NCBI GenBank assembly: GCA_026225945.1
Contig: JAMJFZ010002500.1
Span: 4,246,501 to 4,310,500, forward strand
Length of the DNA: 64,000 nucleotides
Direction of reading: 5' to 3'
DNA from: Cricetomys ansorgei
Lineage: Eukaryota; Chordata; Mammalia; Rodentia; Nesomyidae
Shown piece after piece: positions 12,166-24,835 of the stretch. The translations under genes and the position numbers were made by a program. A model generated the notes under the pieces. That model saw only the letters and a list, made by a program, of their open reading frames with translations. It was not told where the DNA came from and made no database searches. Each line of letters starts with the position of its first letter. Positions within the stretch are counted from its first letter, which is position 1.

Positions 12166-12704
12166 ACACATCTTTCCTTCTGACTCCAGGCGCTGATGAA
12201 GATTGAACCCAGGGCCCCAGGAACACACAGACTTGCCAGGGTTGGGACAAAATAGGGATGATGCCGGGGGTGATAAAATTGAGTCCTACCATCCAATCTG
12301 ACAGGGCTGGGCTTAAGTCCTGGTTCCCCTCCTTGTCTATTTAAATATATTATCTAATTTCTGTAAGCCAGCTTTCTGGTTGTGAAAAAGCTTCATTCTG
12401 CCAAGCTGCCATTGCAGACGGTAATTGGGATGGCATGTGTTTTAAGTATCTGACACTTGGCTTATGAGAACTATTTAATCAATGCTTTCTTTTGCACCTT
12501 ATATATTTGCTCACTCAGTGATCATAAAGCACCACATACGACGGTCTTGGAAAGGAATTGGAGAATTCAGGCGAGGGTGGCCACCCTTACGGGACTTTCC
12601 TGTGGGTGGCAAAAGAACGAGTAGAGCTCAAAGAAATAGTGTGGTTACATTTCCAAAGCTTCCTTTTATGAGTCAATACATAAGAATTGTGGCGATTTTA
12701 GGAT

Positions 12705-12750
12705 ACACATGCACGCGCACACACACGCACACTCACACACACACACTCAT
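12705..12750. repeat. (CA)n microsatellite
   Basis: Imperfect CA repeat with CG and CT interruptions. Confidence 0.9.
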
Positions 12751-14914
12751 TCTTAGCCTGACCACTTAGAAACAAGCATTGCTAGTATTTGGGGATGAAC
12801 CCTTCCTTTCCTGTCATCTATGCTGAATGTCGTCTTATATTCAGACAAGCTATTAAATATGCAAAATTTATTGGACTCTTTTTCTTAAAAGAAAACTATT
12901 GAAATTCATTTAGGAGATTGCATGTCATGGCCATTTCAACTGTTCAGTTGCATCCCTTCGCCTGGATATGAGCACCCATTCAAAAGTCCCCATTTGAGAA
13001 TGCTGAATTCTTTCCCCTTTCCGTTAAGACGGCCGCTACTCTAATGACACGCTCTTGAGGGGATTTCCTCGATGGTTCTGACACAGCTGTTCTCTGCTTC
13101 TTTATTTCGTCATAGTTATCATTTTAAAATTAGATCACATGTGGAAGGCTTCTTGCCTGGTCCCTTACCAGAACTGAGGACCCAAGGCCCAACACAGCCT
13201 CGGACCTGATTGCCATCGATGGAACACCTCTGCGATCAAGACCTTTGCCTTGCACAAATATGGTATTGACATAGGATTATTAAGTAAGTGAGTGGAAGAA
13301 GGCATTTGTGATGAACGTTCTCAAATAATTTTATGCCACACTAGCAATTTCCTTAAAAGAAATCCATCAAAGGAAAACGCTTCAGAGTCGAAGAATAGTA
13401 AGTGTTAAGTCTTCATGCACAGTGTCAAATTATTAGACTACACTGATCATAATCATCCCCAAAGGGAAGTTAATTTCTCCGTATCGTCACCAAGATTTAA
13501 TATTTATTTAATATTTATTTAATATTTATTTAATATTTATTGGACATCTTTTCTTTCCCCGGGTTACTTACAGCTGATAAGCAGGATTGCCACGTACACA
13601 GCTGTCACACTGCACCGTCCAGGGGACAGTGACAAGGAGGGACAAAGCCTGTGTCCCTTCAGACAGTCACTTTTTTCCCTCAGTACGTTAGATCCAAAGT
13701 TGTTTGACTCCATGGATCAGAACCCCAAAATACAGAGGGCAGATTATACATTCGGATAAAAATGAAAAGAAAGTTTGAATTTGCATTATACATAGGAAAC
13801 TATTACTTCGCGATCTTTCTTTCCTTCTCTCTTTCTGACTGACAATAAGAGAGATTAAAGGTACACTGCTGCCAAAGGCTCAGGAACAGTGAATTGGGAA
13901 AATTTCCCCCTCTGCTGCGTTAGCAGAATTAAAACAGAACAGAAGAAGGAATCACTCTCTCTTTGAGAGATACTAAAACCTCCCCATCATGCCCACACCT
14001 CCTAAACTCTCTCCTTCACAGGTGCTATGAGAAATCTCAGAGCACAGCCCTGAGCAGAGAGGAGAGCAAAGCAGCTGAATGGAGTCACATCTGACTACGC
14101 CAACAAATGACAAGCCAGAACCATGGCTGCTGCCATAAACCCACAACTTTCCCAGTGCCCCCTCTCCTCCCTCCTAGCTTTCCCATATTTACAGTTCTGT
14201 CTTCTTCAGGGCCAAGTACCAAGAAACTGCCTGTTCCATTGACACCAACACCACAAATTCTTAATGGTGAATGTTAGTAATAGGAATGGAGTAAGCCAAA
14301 GTTTTTATATTTGTCTTGAGGCCAAATACTTCTTACTGGCCTTGAGAGATCCGAAAGGCTACGGAATAAGGCAATGAAATAAATCCCAGTATCGTACCTC
14401 TTAAACTATAGAATGTGTTGCATGCTTGGGAACAGGAAATGAGTATAAAAGGTTTATTTTCCTAATGTTTGCATGTTCAATCTAAAATGAAGGCATTTAA
14501 ACTTTAGTAGCATTGTACATAGAGATGGTGAGGATTGAAAGTCACATGATGCTATGAAGCAGTTCAGTTGGTCATCTCATCTCTCCTGTGCTGACCATTT
14601 CTAGGTCCCCATCTTCCAGAATCTCATGCAAACATCTAGCTCTTTACATGAAAATTGGTTTAAGAATGTCATTGTAGAATTCTGGCCAGAGGTATGAAGT
14701 CAGGTGGTCAACTAGCCCTCATGTTTTTCTCTATGAGGGATACAGCTAAGACAGCAGAGGTTGGGACACAGCAGAAAGATGAAAACTATACAGGGACCTC
14801 AGCCTTGTTTGGAGCTGCTGAATTATCAACCCAACAAAGTTTTTCTGAGATATAATAGATTCCCTTATTATTTAAGGCTTCCTTAACTTGAGCATTATGG
14901 AGTTAAGGCTTACA
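12751..14914. other. Unassigned intronic stretch with one AT-rich tandem repeat
   Basis: No gene seen. At 13496-13539 there are four perfect copies of the 11-mer TTTAATATTTA. At about 13700-13755 the words 'gactccatggatcagaaccc' and 'aaaatacagagggcagatta' resemble the end of an old DNA-transposon repeat, but the match is weak. Confidence 0.5.
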
Positions 14915-15340
14915 CTGTTTAGTTTTACCTATGAACTTCATATGGCCTAGACTTTCCTGGGAAGAATCTTAGTGAGGAATTGTCTTGATTGATGACTGAT
15001 ACAGGAATCCAAGCTCATTGCGGGGGGCATCATTCCCTAGGTGGGGAGAGATGGGTGGTCCTGAACTGTGTATGAGAGGAGACATCTGGGTGAGAGCAAG
15101 CAAAAATGAACCCATTTATTGCACTTATGTGTTTATTCTCTCTCAGCTCTTGACTGTGGATGTGACACTTAAATTCCTTCATCCTCTAAATTTTAAATTT
15201 ATTTTCCTTATTTAATTCCCTTTAAATTCCCTACAATAATGAACTGTAACTCAGAATTGTAAGCCAAATAAGCTCTGGCTTCTCTAAGTAGTTTTATGTC
15301 AGGGCATTTTATCACAGTAATAGGATTGAAACTACAATAA
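14915..15340 (+). repeat. Rodent LTR-like interspersed repeat, forward
   Basis: Same family as 11302-11672: 'cctgggaagaatcttagtga', 'attgtcttgattgatgactg', 'gtaagccaaataagctctgg' and 'ttatcacagtaataggattg'. It carries an AT-rich insertion of about 60 bp near 15180-15240. Confidence 0.6.
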
Positions 15341-16244
15341 GCCTAAATGTATCAGAATTAAGAAAGATTAAAGCATGATTATTTTCTAGTACTTTTGTGC
15401 TCTGTTTTCATATAATACAATAGATGTCATTTCTTTTCCCATAAAACAATACGAAGTGATTTTTATATAATTTGCAGATGTATGTAAGATAATCAAAGCT
15501 TAAATACAACAAGAGAGGAAGAGAAGAAGTCCCACTGACTTGAAAAAAAGACCAAAAGAACTGTGTGTTAAGGTGCCTTTCAGAAGTGATTACGATGGTT
15601 CTTAGACTCCTGTCAAAATTAAGACTTAGTTTGCCTTCAACTGATTTCTTCTTGGGCTTTTCTAAGTTCAGAAAGGACAAATGCAAGAGTCATTTACTAC
15701 CCTTCAGGTCTCCATTAAACTTCAATCACATGCCATTACACCCACTAGGATTCTGTAGTCCACGGGGCCCTCATTGGTGTCATGATCCCTGCATAAAGCC
15801 AGAGGAATTCTCCACTTGTCTTCGATGTAAATAGCCTGAACATCCACAGGATGATTATAAGTTGCTCTTTAGAAATTGCTGCCTACAAGATCCACAGTCT
15901 TGTACTGTGACTTCTAAGAATAAATTCTAGGATATCCCTAAAACAAATTCATAGTTTAAGCTTACTTTTTACTTTACTTTATTCATTCTAAAAAATTAAA
16001 TATTATGCATTTCCCTAAGTAAATAATAAATTTACCCAATTTGGATCTTGGAAATGTAACTTTTAAAATTATTCTTAACTTCAAAATATTTCTTGCAAAT
16101 TATAAAGTTATTTAAATGTAGCATAATAATAAATGACTCAAAAATTGTAAACTTAACATTACTGTGAAGTTATCCTTATATTTTGAAGGCATCTTCCTTA
16201 AAAAAAAAGCTATTGAATGAATCAATGTGTTTTATTCCATTTCA

Positions 16245-16620
16245 CTTAGTCAGCTATCCTTCTCTATAGCAAAATGCCAGAGAATATTAACTTAGTAAAG
16301 CAGAAAGGGCTTCTTGACTCACACTTTCAGTGTGTGGTTTGCCCTGTTGATTTTGGGTCTGTGGCAGTACGGTACACCATGGCAGGAGCCCGTTGTGGAG
16401 GGTATTGTTTAACTCCTCACATCACTGCAGTTAGGAAGTGAGATAGCAAGAGAGGAAGAGACTGGGTTCACTATACTCTCCTTTCGGGGTACTACTCAAA
16501 TGACTTAACTTCCTTCCATCTGGCCCTACCTCATAAAGGCCGCATCACTTCCCAATAAGCCAGAAGCTGTCGACCAAGCCTTCAGTATACAGGCCTTTGT
16601 GTGTGTGTGTTTGGGGGTGG
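16245..16620 (-). repeat. MaLR-type LTR, reversed
   Basis: Runs from 'ttctctatagcaaaatgcca' through 'cctacctcataaaggccgca' to 'gaccaagccttcagtataca', the reversed order of an old MaLR LTR. A (GT)n run at about 16597-16610 adjoins it. Confidence 0.6.
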
Positions 16621-18074
16621 GGGTGCTGAGCTGTAAACGGTACCATTCTCTGAAGAGAACAGGACGATGGAGAAATGATTGATTTATAATGGAGATATCA
16701 GATGCCAAGATATTTCTAAGTAAGGATCTATTTCTTTTTTAACTCAATATTGGAAAATTCTCATCATGTATGTTTTTAGAGCTTTACTGCATGTTTATTG
16801 AATTATAACAGCCTCTCTTGGACTAATCCTACACATCCAGTGATCAGATAAAGAAAATGGCATGCATTCATAAGGAAGGCTATGATAAGCACATAGCCAT
16901 GTCTATGATCTTACTGAATCCCACACATATCACAGGGAGGTTCTGTGATACTGTCTCACTAAAGCTAAAGGTCCCAAATAATAGACCAGAGGAGGAGGCC
17001 TTCCCTCTGAGTGTGAATTAAAAATGAATCCTCAGACCTCAAAATGAAAGACAGGACAGACCTCAAGGTGCCCAAGGCACTGGGATGTGATGCACACTGG
17101 AAAAGGATGAGCATGGGTTCCTCTACACAGTCACACTGCCCAATCACACCCGCGATCACCAACCAAATGGCCTTCTGGGAAATCACTCACTACCTTTCCC
17201 CCATTCTGCACCAGCAATTCTCAACAGAATGATGGGATCATAAATGCAATGTAAACAGGAATCAAAAATGAAAATTAGTAAAGGCACCTTAATTTAAAAG
17301 AAAATAGTAAATGAAAAATTAAATGCAGAGCAGTTGAATGAGATAGTATAAAAGTTCCCACTTTAATCAAGAACTTCTGAGAAACGCTGTTGCCAATCAC
17401 ATGAAAGTAGCAAGGCTCTCCTCACACCCAGGATCGTGTGTCTGACATTCATATTCAGCAGATACTTTGATATAGAATTTTAACGCTGGGAGGCAGCACT
17501 ATGCTTCAGTGCTTTCTTTGGCAGGCTAATAATCCCCTCATCGTACAACGACAAACCAATGCAATCAAGAGAGAATATATCCATATCTTAGTGATCTATA
17601 GCTGAGACATTAAATTGCACAGCAGCTGCTCCCTAGTATGAGATTCCAAGGATGTGAGACCCAACTGCAATGTTTTCCCTTTCCTGAGCCATCCACCTTT
17701 GCTGCCCATGAAGATTTCAGGCAATGAAGAACATGAACCAGCTAGGCAAAGGCATGATATTAAGTATGAAGCATGAATGGATTACAAGGAATTAACACAC
17801 CCTGGGGAAAGGCTCAGGGCAGGAATGTGAGGAATAATGAGCTTCCCAAGAAGAAATTGTTCCTGAAAGAAAATATAAAAAGGTAAGATGTGTTTCTGGC
17901 ACTTGAGAGAGAGAGAGAGAAAGAAAGCTACTTTTGAGAGAGCTGTATTTCTTGCTCTCTTTCCCACCCTAAACTCTGTCTCTGTTAATTTTTTGGTCCT
18001 AAGAAAAGGATGGGGGTCAAGATAATACAGTTGAGTTCCACAGAAGATCTCAGAGGCTCTGTAAAGCAACACTG
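16621..18074. other. Unassigned intronic stretch
   Basis: No gene and no confidently named repeat. A short GA run lies near 17907-17925. Confidence 0.5.
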
Positions 18075-18359
18075 CTAGAAAACCAACAAATTGGCCAAGA
18101 AAGCAATACCGATAAGAAGACAGTCAGCAGTTAGCAGAATGAATCGAAGTACTGGCTCATCCACCAGCCTGCAGAAGAGCATGATGGGAATGAAGATGAC
18201 CCCAGTGTACACACTGTGCTCAGCAGCAATGGTGGTAACAGCAGGAGTCACTGAAGGCCAGATCAGCGGCCCCACAGCTTTGCGAACAGCAGAATAGGTT
18301 ACCTTATCTAGGGTCCATTTCCTGCACTTGCCAGACTGCCTCTGTGGCTCATTATCTGT
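18075..18359 (-). pseudogene. Possible fragment of a membrane-protein processed pseudogene
   Basis: A 94-residue frame is open on the minus strand from just after a stop at 18360-18362 to its own stop at 18075. It starts without a Met at its upstream end. It has two strongly hydrophobic segments, one around TGVIFIPIMLFCRLV and one in the last 25 residues, joined by a charged VDEPVLRF link. The composition is more protein-like than its neighbours. I do not recognise the protein. It may be the 3' end of a retrocopied membrane-protein mRNA, or chance. No poly(A) tract is obvious at its 3' side. Confidence 0.25.
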
Positions 18360-18474
18360 CTAGCCAGCTATGGGAATTAGAAGAGTAGTCCTTGGCAAAG
18401 CCAGAAGCTTGAAATTCTTTTGATCCCTGATCACTACAAATCTTTACACTCAGATTATTTTGTTCCTGATTTTA

Positions 18475-18600
18475 AAATGCTGTAAGCTAAATGGAGTGAC
18501 TCCTGCCTATAATCCCAGCATTCAGGAGGTTGAGGTAGGAGTAACTTGAGTTCCAACACAGTTTAGGCTACAGAATCAGACAGTCTCAAAAAATAAATAT
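18475..18600 (+). repeat. B1 SINE, forward, diverged
   Basis: 'gcctataatcccagcattca', 'ggaggttgaggtaggag', 'tttaggctacagaatcaga' and 'cagtctcaaaaaataaatat' follow the B1 order and end in an A-rich tail. Confidence 0.75.
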
Positions 18601-19330
18601 ATGAGCACTTACATAGTTATATGAATACAATTTTAAAGTCTATAGGAACCACAGAGGGATTTAATACAGTTGGTCTAAATTTTTCACAAGCAACTCTGAA
18701 GATCACTGGAATGAAGGAATTTACAAAATTTTGGGAGACACAAATCTGAATCTTAGATGTCACACATCAGTGACTGAGGCCTGCAGCTTCCTACCTTCTG
18801 TGGGCGAAGGCAGCTTTGCGGGGCCTCTGTTTAGAAAAGAAATAGTTGGCTTCACTTGGAAGACACTTCCTTAGTGGGCTGTCACCGTGACAGTAATGGG
18901 CAATAAAGTGGTGTATTTTTCACGTGGGTGTCTATACCTTGTGGATTATCATGGAAGTAAATCCTAAAGCCAGGCTCAATCTACACACCCAGGATACCTT
19001 CAGACCAGATGAGTAACCTTGAAATTATGTCTGGCAATAATTAAATTAGATCTCCTTTTCAGTTGAATAAAGCCTATTGACTGTAACAATACAACTCTAT
19101 ATTAATAGCTCAAACTACAACGCAGTGGTTTATCTGAAAGCATTGATCTTGTATTTCAATATAAAAGCATGCAAACAAGACTCTCAGAGCAGGTGCTGGC
19201 ACTGACTGTCTTGTTTTCATGGAAATTAAATTTGATTAATGATTATGGGAATTATTTTTCCCCTCCATGAAAGACATTAATTTTTCCATCTAAATAATTT
19301 ATCAAGGAAGACTTGTTTAATTGTTTGTTG

Positions 19331-19347
19331 TTTTTTTTTTTTTTTCC
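19331..19347. repeat. Poly(T) run
   Basis: A run of about 17 T, probably a reversed A-tail. The sequence beside it is not identifiable. Confidence 0.6.
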
Positions 19348-20509
19348 AATATTGGTCTACAATCTTATACAAATACCATTTAGCCAAAAACTTGCTGGTT
19401 TCTAAGCTAAAGAAATATATTTTAATACTACAAAAAATAAAGGCATACGTTAAAAGATTAAGTGTATTGTGAAGCTTTTGGTCAGACATCCAGAGGCTCT
19501 TTAAGGTGTTATGTTGGTGAGCACACACCACTCCCTTCAACCGTTCAAACACAGAGAAGAAAGAGTAAACTAAGGCAAGTAGGTTATCCAGACCTACTGG
19601 TTCGCCGCTATCCGCAAGACCTCTCACTGAATATGGTCTCTTTACTATTCCTAATTTGTTCGGGCATGCCAATGATCTTCTTTGATTTCATTACCAACTC
19701 TGTGACAGTTATTCTAAACCCAGCCAAAATTCTACTCAAATGACTCATCTAGAGAGAAAACAATAGTCTCACAAAACAAGAGCAACCATGGAGAAGCCGC
19801 AGAGCGGAAATGGCTGCCTGTGTCTCCTTGCAGGCAGCTCAGTGCTGAAGTCCTTACCGTACTGACACAGCCATCGGGCCCCTGCTCCTTTGCTCCCCTA
19901 GGGCAACGGGCACTACAGTTTCTCCTTCTTCTTCTTCCTCTCACTCAGAGGATGGGCTTCCAAAATGGGCAGTGGGTGGGGAGTAAAACACTCCTCACAG
20001 CTGCTTTCTGCAAAGCCTCAGGAGTTGTCTGTCACACCATTTTTACAGGCAGGCCGGAATGGCAGACAAGCATCCTACAAACAGGTAGGACACAGGACAT
20101 AAAGGACATTCTTCATGGTTTTCTTCTTTTGAAGGACCCCCCCCCAAAAAAAAAAACTCAGTGTCTGTCCAGGGGTAAGACCCAAGCAATCCAATGCCTA
20201 TCTCACCATAATTCTTTCTCTTCGTACCCATCTTTCCTTGGTCTTTTGGAGATATTCTCTTGGTATAAGCATGTTAGTAATGAAAAGTCCACAAGGTGAA
20301 TTTTTGAAGGAAACTCCAAAGCTCAGATGACAGTATCTTAGCTCAGAAAAAAGTAACAACATACAAACAAAACAACACCAACAAAACACATAATCACTGA
20401 AGACCCTCTTTCTAGACAAACATTCTAAGCATCAAAAAGGAGGCTGGAAGAATTGATGACAAATTAGGAATCAGGAAATATGAATGAGGATATTAATTCC
20501 TAATAGGGC

Positions 20510-20856
20510 TGTATTATGTCTATGGTGTCGGCTCCCAAAAGAAGACAAGGAGGCATTTTTATACATACAAACCCTTCCAGACCTCAGCAGAGGGAACTAT
20601 TGGCCAGCGCCATACTGGACTGTGGAACCCTGAACATCTGAGCTCAGGTGTTTTTATTGATTCAGAACTCCTCAGGTGTTCTACTGCTAGTCTGTGAAGA
20701 TCGTGTGCAATCAGACATCCCCCACATAAACCCATCACCTGCAGACAATAGGAAACGCTATTACATAGGCAGCCCCTTATTCAAAAATTATTACACAGGA
20801 CAATTAGTACACAAAACAATTACTTTATACATAACTAAAAATAAACTTCTACAACA
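20510..20856 (-). mobile_element. Solo LTR, short-LTR family (copy B)
   Basis: In its own orientation it starts TGTTGTAGAAG at 20856 and ends at 20510, 347 bp. It shares 'gaggcatttttatacataca', 'ctgagctcaggtgtttttat' and 'gacaataggaaacgct' (plus strand) with the other copies. Flanks TAGGGC (20504-20509) and TGGGGC (20857-20862) give a 5-of-6 target duplication. The right-hand flank is the very start of an ID-type SINE. All frames are closed by stops. Confidence 0.82.
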
Positions 20857-20945
20857 TGGGGCTATGGATTACAGCTCGGAGGCAGAGTCCTTACCCAGCA
20901 CACACAAGGCCCCGGGTTTACTCCTCAGTGTTTCCAAAAAATTCT
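20857..20945 (+). repeat. ID-type SINE, forward
   Basis: 'ggggctatggattacagctc' followed by 'cagagtccttacccagcaca' and 'ccgggtttactcctcagtg' is the tRNA-derived ID/B4 head, ending in a short A-run. It abuts the solo LTR. Confidence 0.75.
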
Positions 20946-21052
20946 CAAGGGTAGAGTTTGATGTTCTGGCAATATATTACTGAGGTGGGAACAAATACAG
21001 ACATACCTCCATGCACATAGAGGCACACGACTACACATGCAAATGAGCACAT

Positions 21053-21053
21053 G

Positions 21054-21086
<33 letters not shown>

Positions 21087-21089
21087 ACA
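21053..21089. repeat. (CA)n microsatellite leading into the minisatellite
   Basis: CA repeat directly 5' of the 61-bp tandem array, from which the CA-rich half of the minisatellite unit probably grew. Confidence 0.9.
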
Positions 21090-21426
21090 CCCCTCTGACA
21101 GACCATAAAGTCACCGTGTGAGCACATGCACACACACGCACACATACACACCCCTCTGACGGACCATAAAGTCACCGTGTGAGCACATGCACACACACGC
21201 ACACACACACACCCCTCTGACGGACCATAAAGTCACCGTGTGAGCACATGCACACACACGCACACACACACACCCCTCTGACGGACCATAAAATCACCGT
21301 GTGAGCACATGCACACACACGCACACACACACACCCCTCTGACGGACCATAAAGTCACCGTGTGAGCACATGTACACACACACACATACACACACACACC
21401 CCTCTGACAGACCATAAAGTCACCCT
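21090..21426. repeat. 61-bp minisatellite, six copies of the core
   Basis: The core 'cccctctgac' recurs at 21090, 21151, 21212, 21273, 21334 and 21399. The period is exactly 61 bp four times, then 65 bp. Each unit is a unique half of about 35 bp ('ggaccataaagtcaccgtgt' plus 'gagcacatg') and a CA-rich half. The copies are nearly identical, so the array is recent. Confidence 0.95.
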
Positions 21427-22041
21427 GTCACTTGACATCTCTGCTATTAGTCTCATTTTGTGATATGAATGGGATTACACATGTGACAGTTACCACTGAG
21501 GCTGTATCTGGAGCTTTTTAAATATAAAAATTATTTTATTGTAATGGACTCACAATGAAAAACATCACACAGCTAGATTAAGGCAGCCATGCAAACAAAC
21601 ACATATCCAATGAGCTTCTGTATGTCAGAACTGATATTCTGAGGTCATGGAGCTTCAATTAAGATTTTACATGTTTACTGTCAATTATATGTTGTAGGCA
21701 CTTACCAATAACAAAAAGAAAAAAGAACATGACAAAGTTAGAACTAGAAATAAATTAATTTCATATCCTCTTTCATTATTCCCGTGTCCTGCACCTGCAT
21801 TTTATACTCTCACATCACCTGTATGACCTTTACTTGTTCTCCTTTCTAAATGTTATACTGTACCCAGACTTACATCCGCTTCTATCACTTACATATGCAC
21901 ATTAAAGACTAGGATCAGTTCAACTAAAGATGCTTCATCCTCATCAAAAGACATACATTCAGCTTTCAGGGAAAATACTAAGTGACTGAATACTTCACTT
22001 ACTGGAGTCTTGTGAGATTAGACTCAGCTGAACCGAAGGAA

Positions 22042-22042
<1 letters not shown>

Positions 22043-22083
<41 letters not shown>
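22043..22083. repeat. (CA)n microsatellite
   Basis: Uninterrupted CA run of about 40 bp. Confidence 0.95.
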
Positions 22084-22085
<2 letters not shown>

Positions 22086-22314
22086 CTCTACGGACATATT
22101 AAGAAGGAGTAGCAAAAATACAAAATAAGCTTGTAGAATTCTGTAGCACCAGAAAGTAAGGAAAGGCTCCAAAAGTGAAAGCCTGCAGGCATGTCCCAGG
22201 GTGACGGGAGCCAGCCTTCTGTGGCCTCCGATGATCAAAGCAGAAAGACCTTAAGGAGTAGACTACATAACAACAAATATTAGGTGACAATCCCAGTGTC
22301 AGATAAGCAGCTAG

Positions 22315-22540
22315 CGCTGGCCTCAGACGTTAAGAGCGCGTACTGCTCTTGCAGAGAACCCAAGTTCAGTTCCCAGGACTGGTGTCAGGTGGATCATAAC
22401 CACCTGTACCTCCACCTCTAGGGGAATCCAGTGCCTTTGGCCTCTAAGAGCAACAGTTCTCAAGTGTGCATACTGAAATGCAGGCACACACATACACGCA
22501 CATATATCGCATATATACATGCTTAAAAGTAATAACTTTT
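22315..22540 (+). repeat. B2/B3 SINE, forward
   Basis: 'agagcgcgtactgctcttgc', 'aagttcagttcccagga', 'ccacctgtacctccacctct' and 'gcctttggcctctaagagca' are B2/B3 landmarks. A CA/TA tail and 'aataactttttaaaa' follow. Confidence 0.8.
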
Positions 22541-23126
22541 TAAAAAAGATAGACATACAAGAGTTCTATTGATATTAATAAAAGACTGAATAAATGAATA
22601 TTATAGGAGAAAAGATAACTCTCCCTTAAAAATATATTCTAAAAAATAAATGCCATTTTTGTTTATTCCAGGAGCTTTGAATGTGGGAGTCTGGGACTTA
22701 ATTTCAGACAATAAACACGGAAAAGAAAACTTTACAACATTACAGTGATAAAACTTGCCAAACATTTGGATCTAATAAAATGAGCAGCATCCAGGTCATC
22801 AGGACGGAAGGTGGCTGCCAGGGACCCCTTGACAGGATACATCAGGAGGGTACCCCATCTCCGTCATATTCATTCCCAAAGCCCATAATCCCAGTCAATA
22901 ACAAAAATCAGAGAGAACCCAAGCTGTGGGGGTGGGGGCCCGGAGGGGATAGTCTCCAAGATCTCATGCCTGTATGTTTTGAAGTTGTCAAGTTCACAAC
23001 AAATGAAGAAATTCTGTGAGAAATTATCAGGGGCCAAAGGGGACTAAGGGCACCTCACAGCTCAACACAGAGAGGCGCCCTGGATAGGACTCTGCAACAC
23101 ACAAAAAAGGATATCCATCAAAAGAC

Positions 23127-23485
23127 TGGCAAGGGGCTGGGAAATGGTCCACGTAATGTGCTTTCCTTGCAAACATGATGACTGGAGTCCAATCCTTAGA
23201 ATCCACATTAAACAAACAAATAAGTAAGTAATAAGCTAGGCACGGTGGTGTGCTTTTAAAATCTCAGTACTGGGGACTTCGAGACAGATGAACCCCAAGG
23301 CTCCTGTCCAACTAGACTTTTGGTAACTTTCAGGTCAGTGAGAGACCCAGTATCTGAAACCTGGTGGGCAGTGTCTGAGGACCGACACCCGCGATTGTCC
23401 TCTGACTTCGACATTTGTACACATATGCATGGGTTCACAAACACACACAAGCATGTGCACACACTCACACTCATACAAAAGCACT
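23127..23485 (+). repeat. Composite B4-like SINE (tRNA head + B1 + tail), forward
   Basis: A tRNA-like head 'ggggctgggaaatggtccac' is followed by a B1-type block 'aagctaggcacggtggtgtg'. Then come 'ggtcagtgagagacccagta', 'gattgtcctctgacttcgac' and a CA-rich tail. The full order helps to explain the reversed composites elsewhere in the window. Confidence 0.7.
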
Positions 23486-24484
23486 GATGGATTCAAATAG
23501 TCTTGAATTAAAGAGGCAACACTGAGAGAAACTAAAACCACCGAGGAGCATACGGGGAACACTTGCTTGTCTTTACAAAGCGCTGTAAATCTGAACTTTA
23601 TTTTAAAAAGGATGTTTTAGGAATCCTGTGGGACAAATTTTTGGCAATGTGTACAAATCACAGGTTAAAGCATGATTTGGGAGGATGAAGAGTTTGGAAA
23701 CAGTGGAGTCCAGAAATCACGGTCGAGGCCTCCTCATGGCTAAGACTGGCAGGAGCTTATGCGAGTTGGAAGTTGGGCGTGTTCTCGGATGCAGTGTCTC
23801 TCAGACTCTAAGTGCCGAGCCACAGCAGGGCAGGAGCTCAGTAATGAACCAGTAGATTGGGGCAGGGCAACAAGTCAGATCAAAGTACTCACGGAAGGAA
23901 CCAAGAAAGATTAATGTTCTTCTTGACTAGAGAAAGCTGGAATACACAGAAAACAACAAAGGCCCCCTGTACTCAATGACATAGGTTATTGCTCAGGTGG
24001 CTGCTGAATCTGCACTTCCCAAGTCTTTTTAAAAAGCCACTGGAGTCTAAGTCACAGAATGGTTGGGATGTAGCCTTGACTCTTATCTCCTCCACCTGGC
24101 CTGGAATAGCTACTCCGTGAACGCCTTTTCTGTGGTTTCTTGGTTCATTTCTGATGTTTCTCTTCAACTAACTGTTACTGTACTAAACATGTATCTGTAG
24201 CATTTAGTGTGCATGTGGCACGCAAAGACACTTACTCTTTAACTCATGCATCCTGCCTCACTGAACACACGTTTCTTTCATTCAGTTCCTCATCCTTCAG
24301 TAGCTGAGTTCATCAGTACTGGGGTCCACCAGGCACCGTGCTGCACATTGGGAGTATACTGTCATGAACACTACATCGTGGTTGCCAAACTGTCCATTGA
24401 AGGCAGAAGATGGACCACCAAGCAATTTACAAAAAATTGTGCTGAGTGCTGTAATTGATGCCTGTCTTGATGTTGGAGGGTGAG

Positions 24485-24835
24485 GGAGCTGTGATGGTTA
24501 ATCTTGACTATCAGTTTAGAGTCTTCTAGAAGACACACCTCTGGTCCTGTCGGTTAGGTGGTTTCCATGGAGATTTAACTGAGGCGGGAAAACACACCCT
24601 GAACATGGGCAACATTGGGGTTACAGACTGAATCAGAAGGGAAACGAAGAGAGGAAACAAGTTGACATCTGCATTCATCTCTCCCAGCTTCCTGGCTGCA
24701 GATGCAACATGACCACCGGCCACCACAGTTATAGCCACTCCTGGGGCCAGACCTTCCCAGACACGAGGGCTGCACTCTTAAACTGGGAAACAAAATAAAC
24801 TTTCTGTCTTGTACCACTTTTGTCAAAGATGTCAC
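24485..24835 (+). repeat. LTR-like interspersed repeat, forward
   Basis: 'gctgtgatggttaatcttga', 'tttaactgaggcgggaaaac', 'cttcctggctgcagatgcaa' and 'gggaaacaaaataaactttc' make up a known rodent LTR-like repeat, with AATAAA-like signal near its end. Subfamily not assigned. Confidence 0.6.

Noticed and set aside
20857..20945. tRNA gene
   Set aside because: The tRNA-like promoter words belong to an ID SINE head; no complete cloverleaf is evident. The same applies to other B2/ID heads in the window.
20945..21415. Cys/Val-rich frames with a repeated motif
   Set aside because: They arise from the CA-rich 61-bp minisatellite; 61 is not a multiple of three, so the frame changes from unit to unit.
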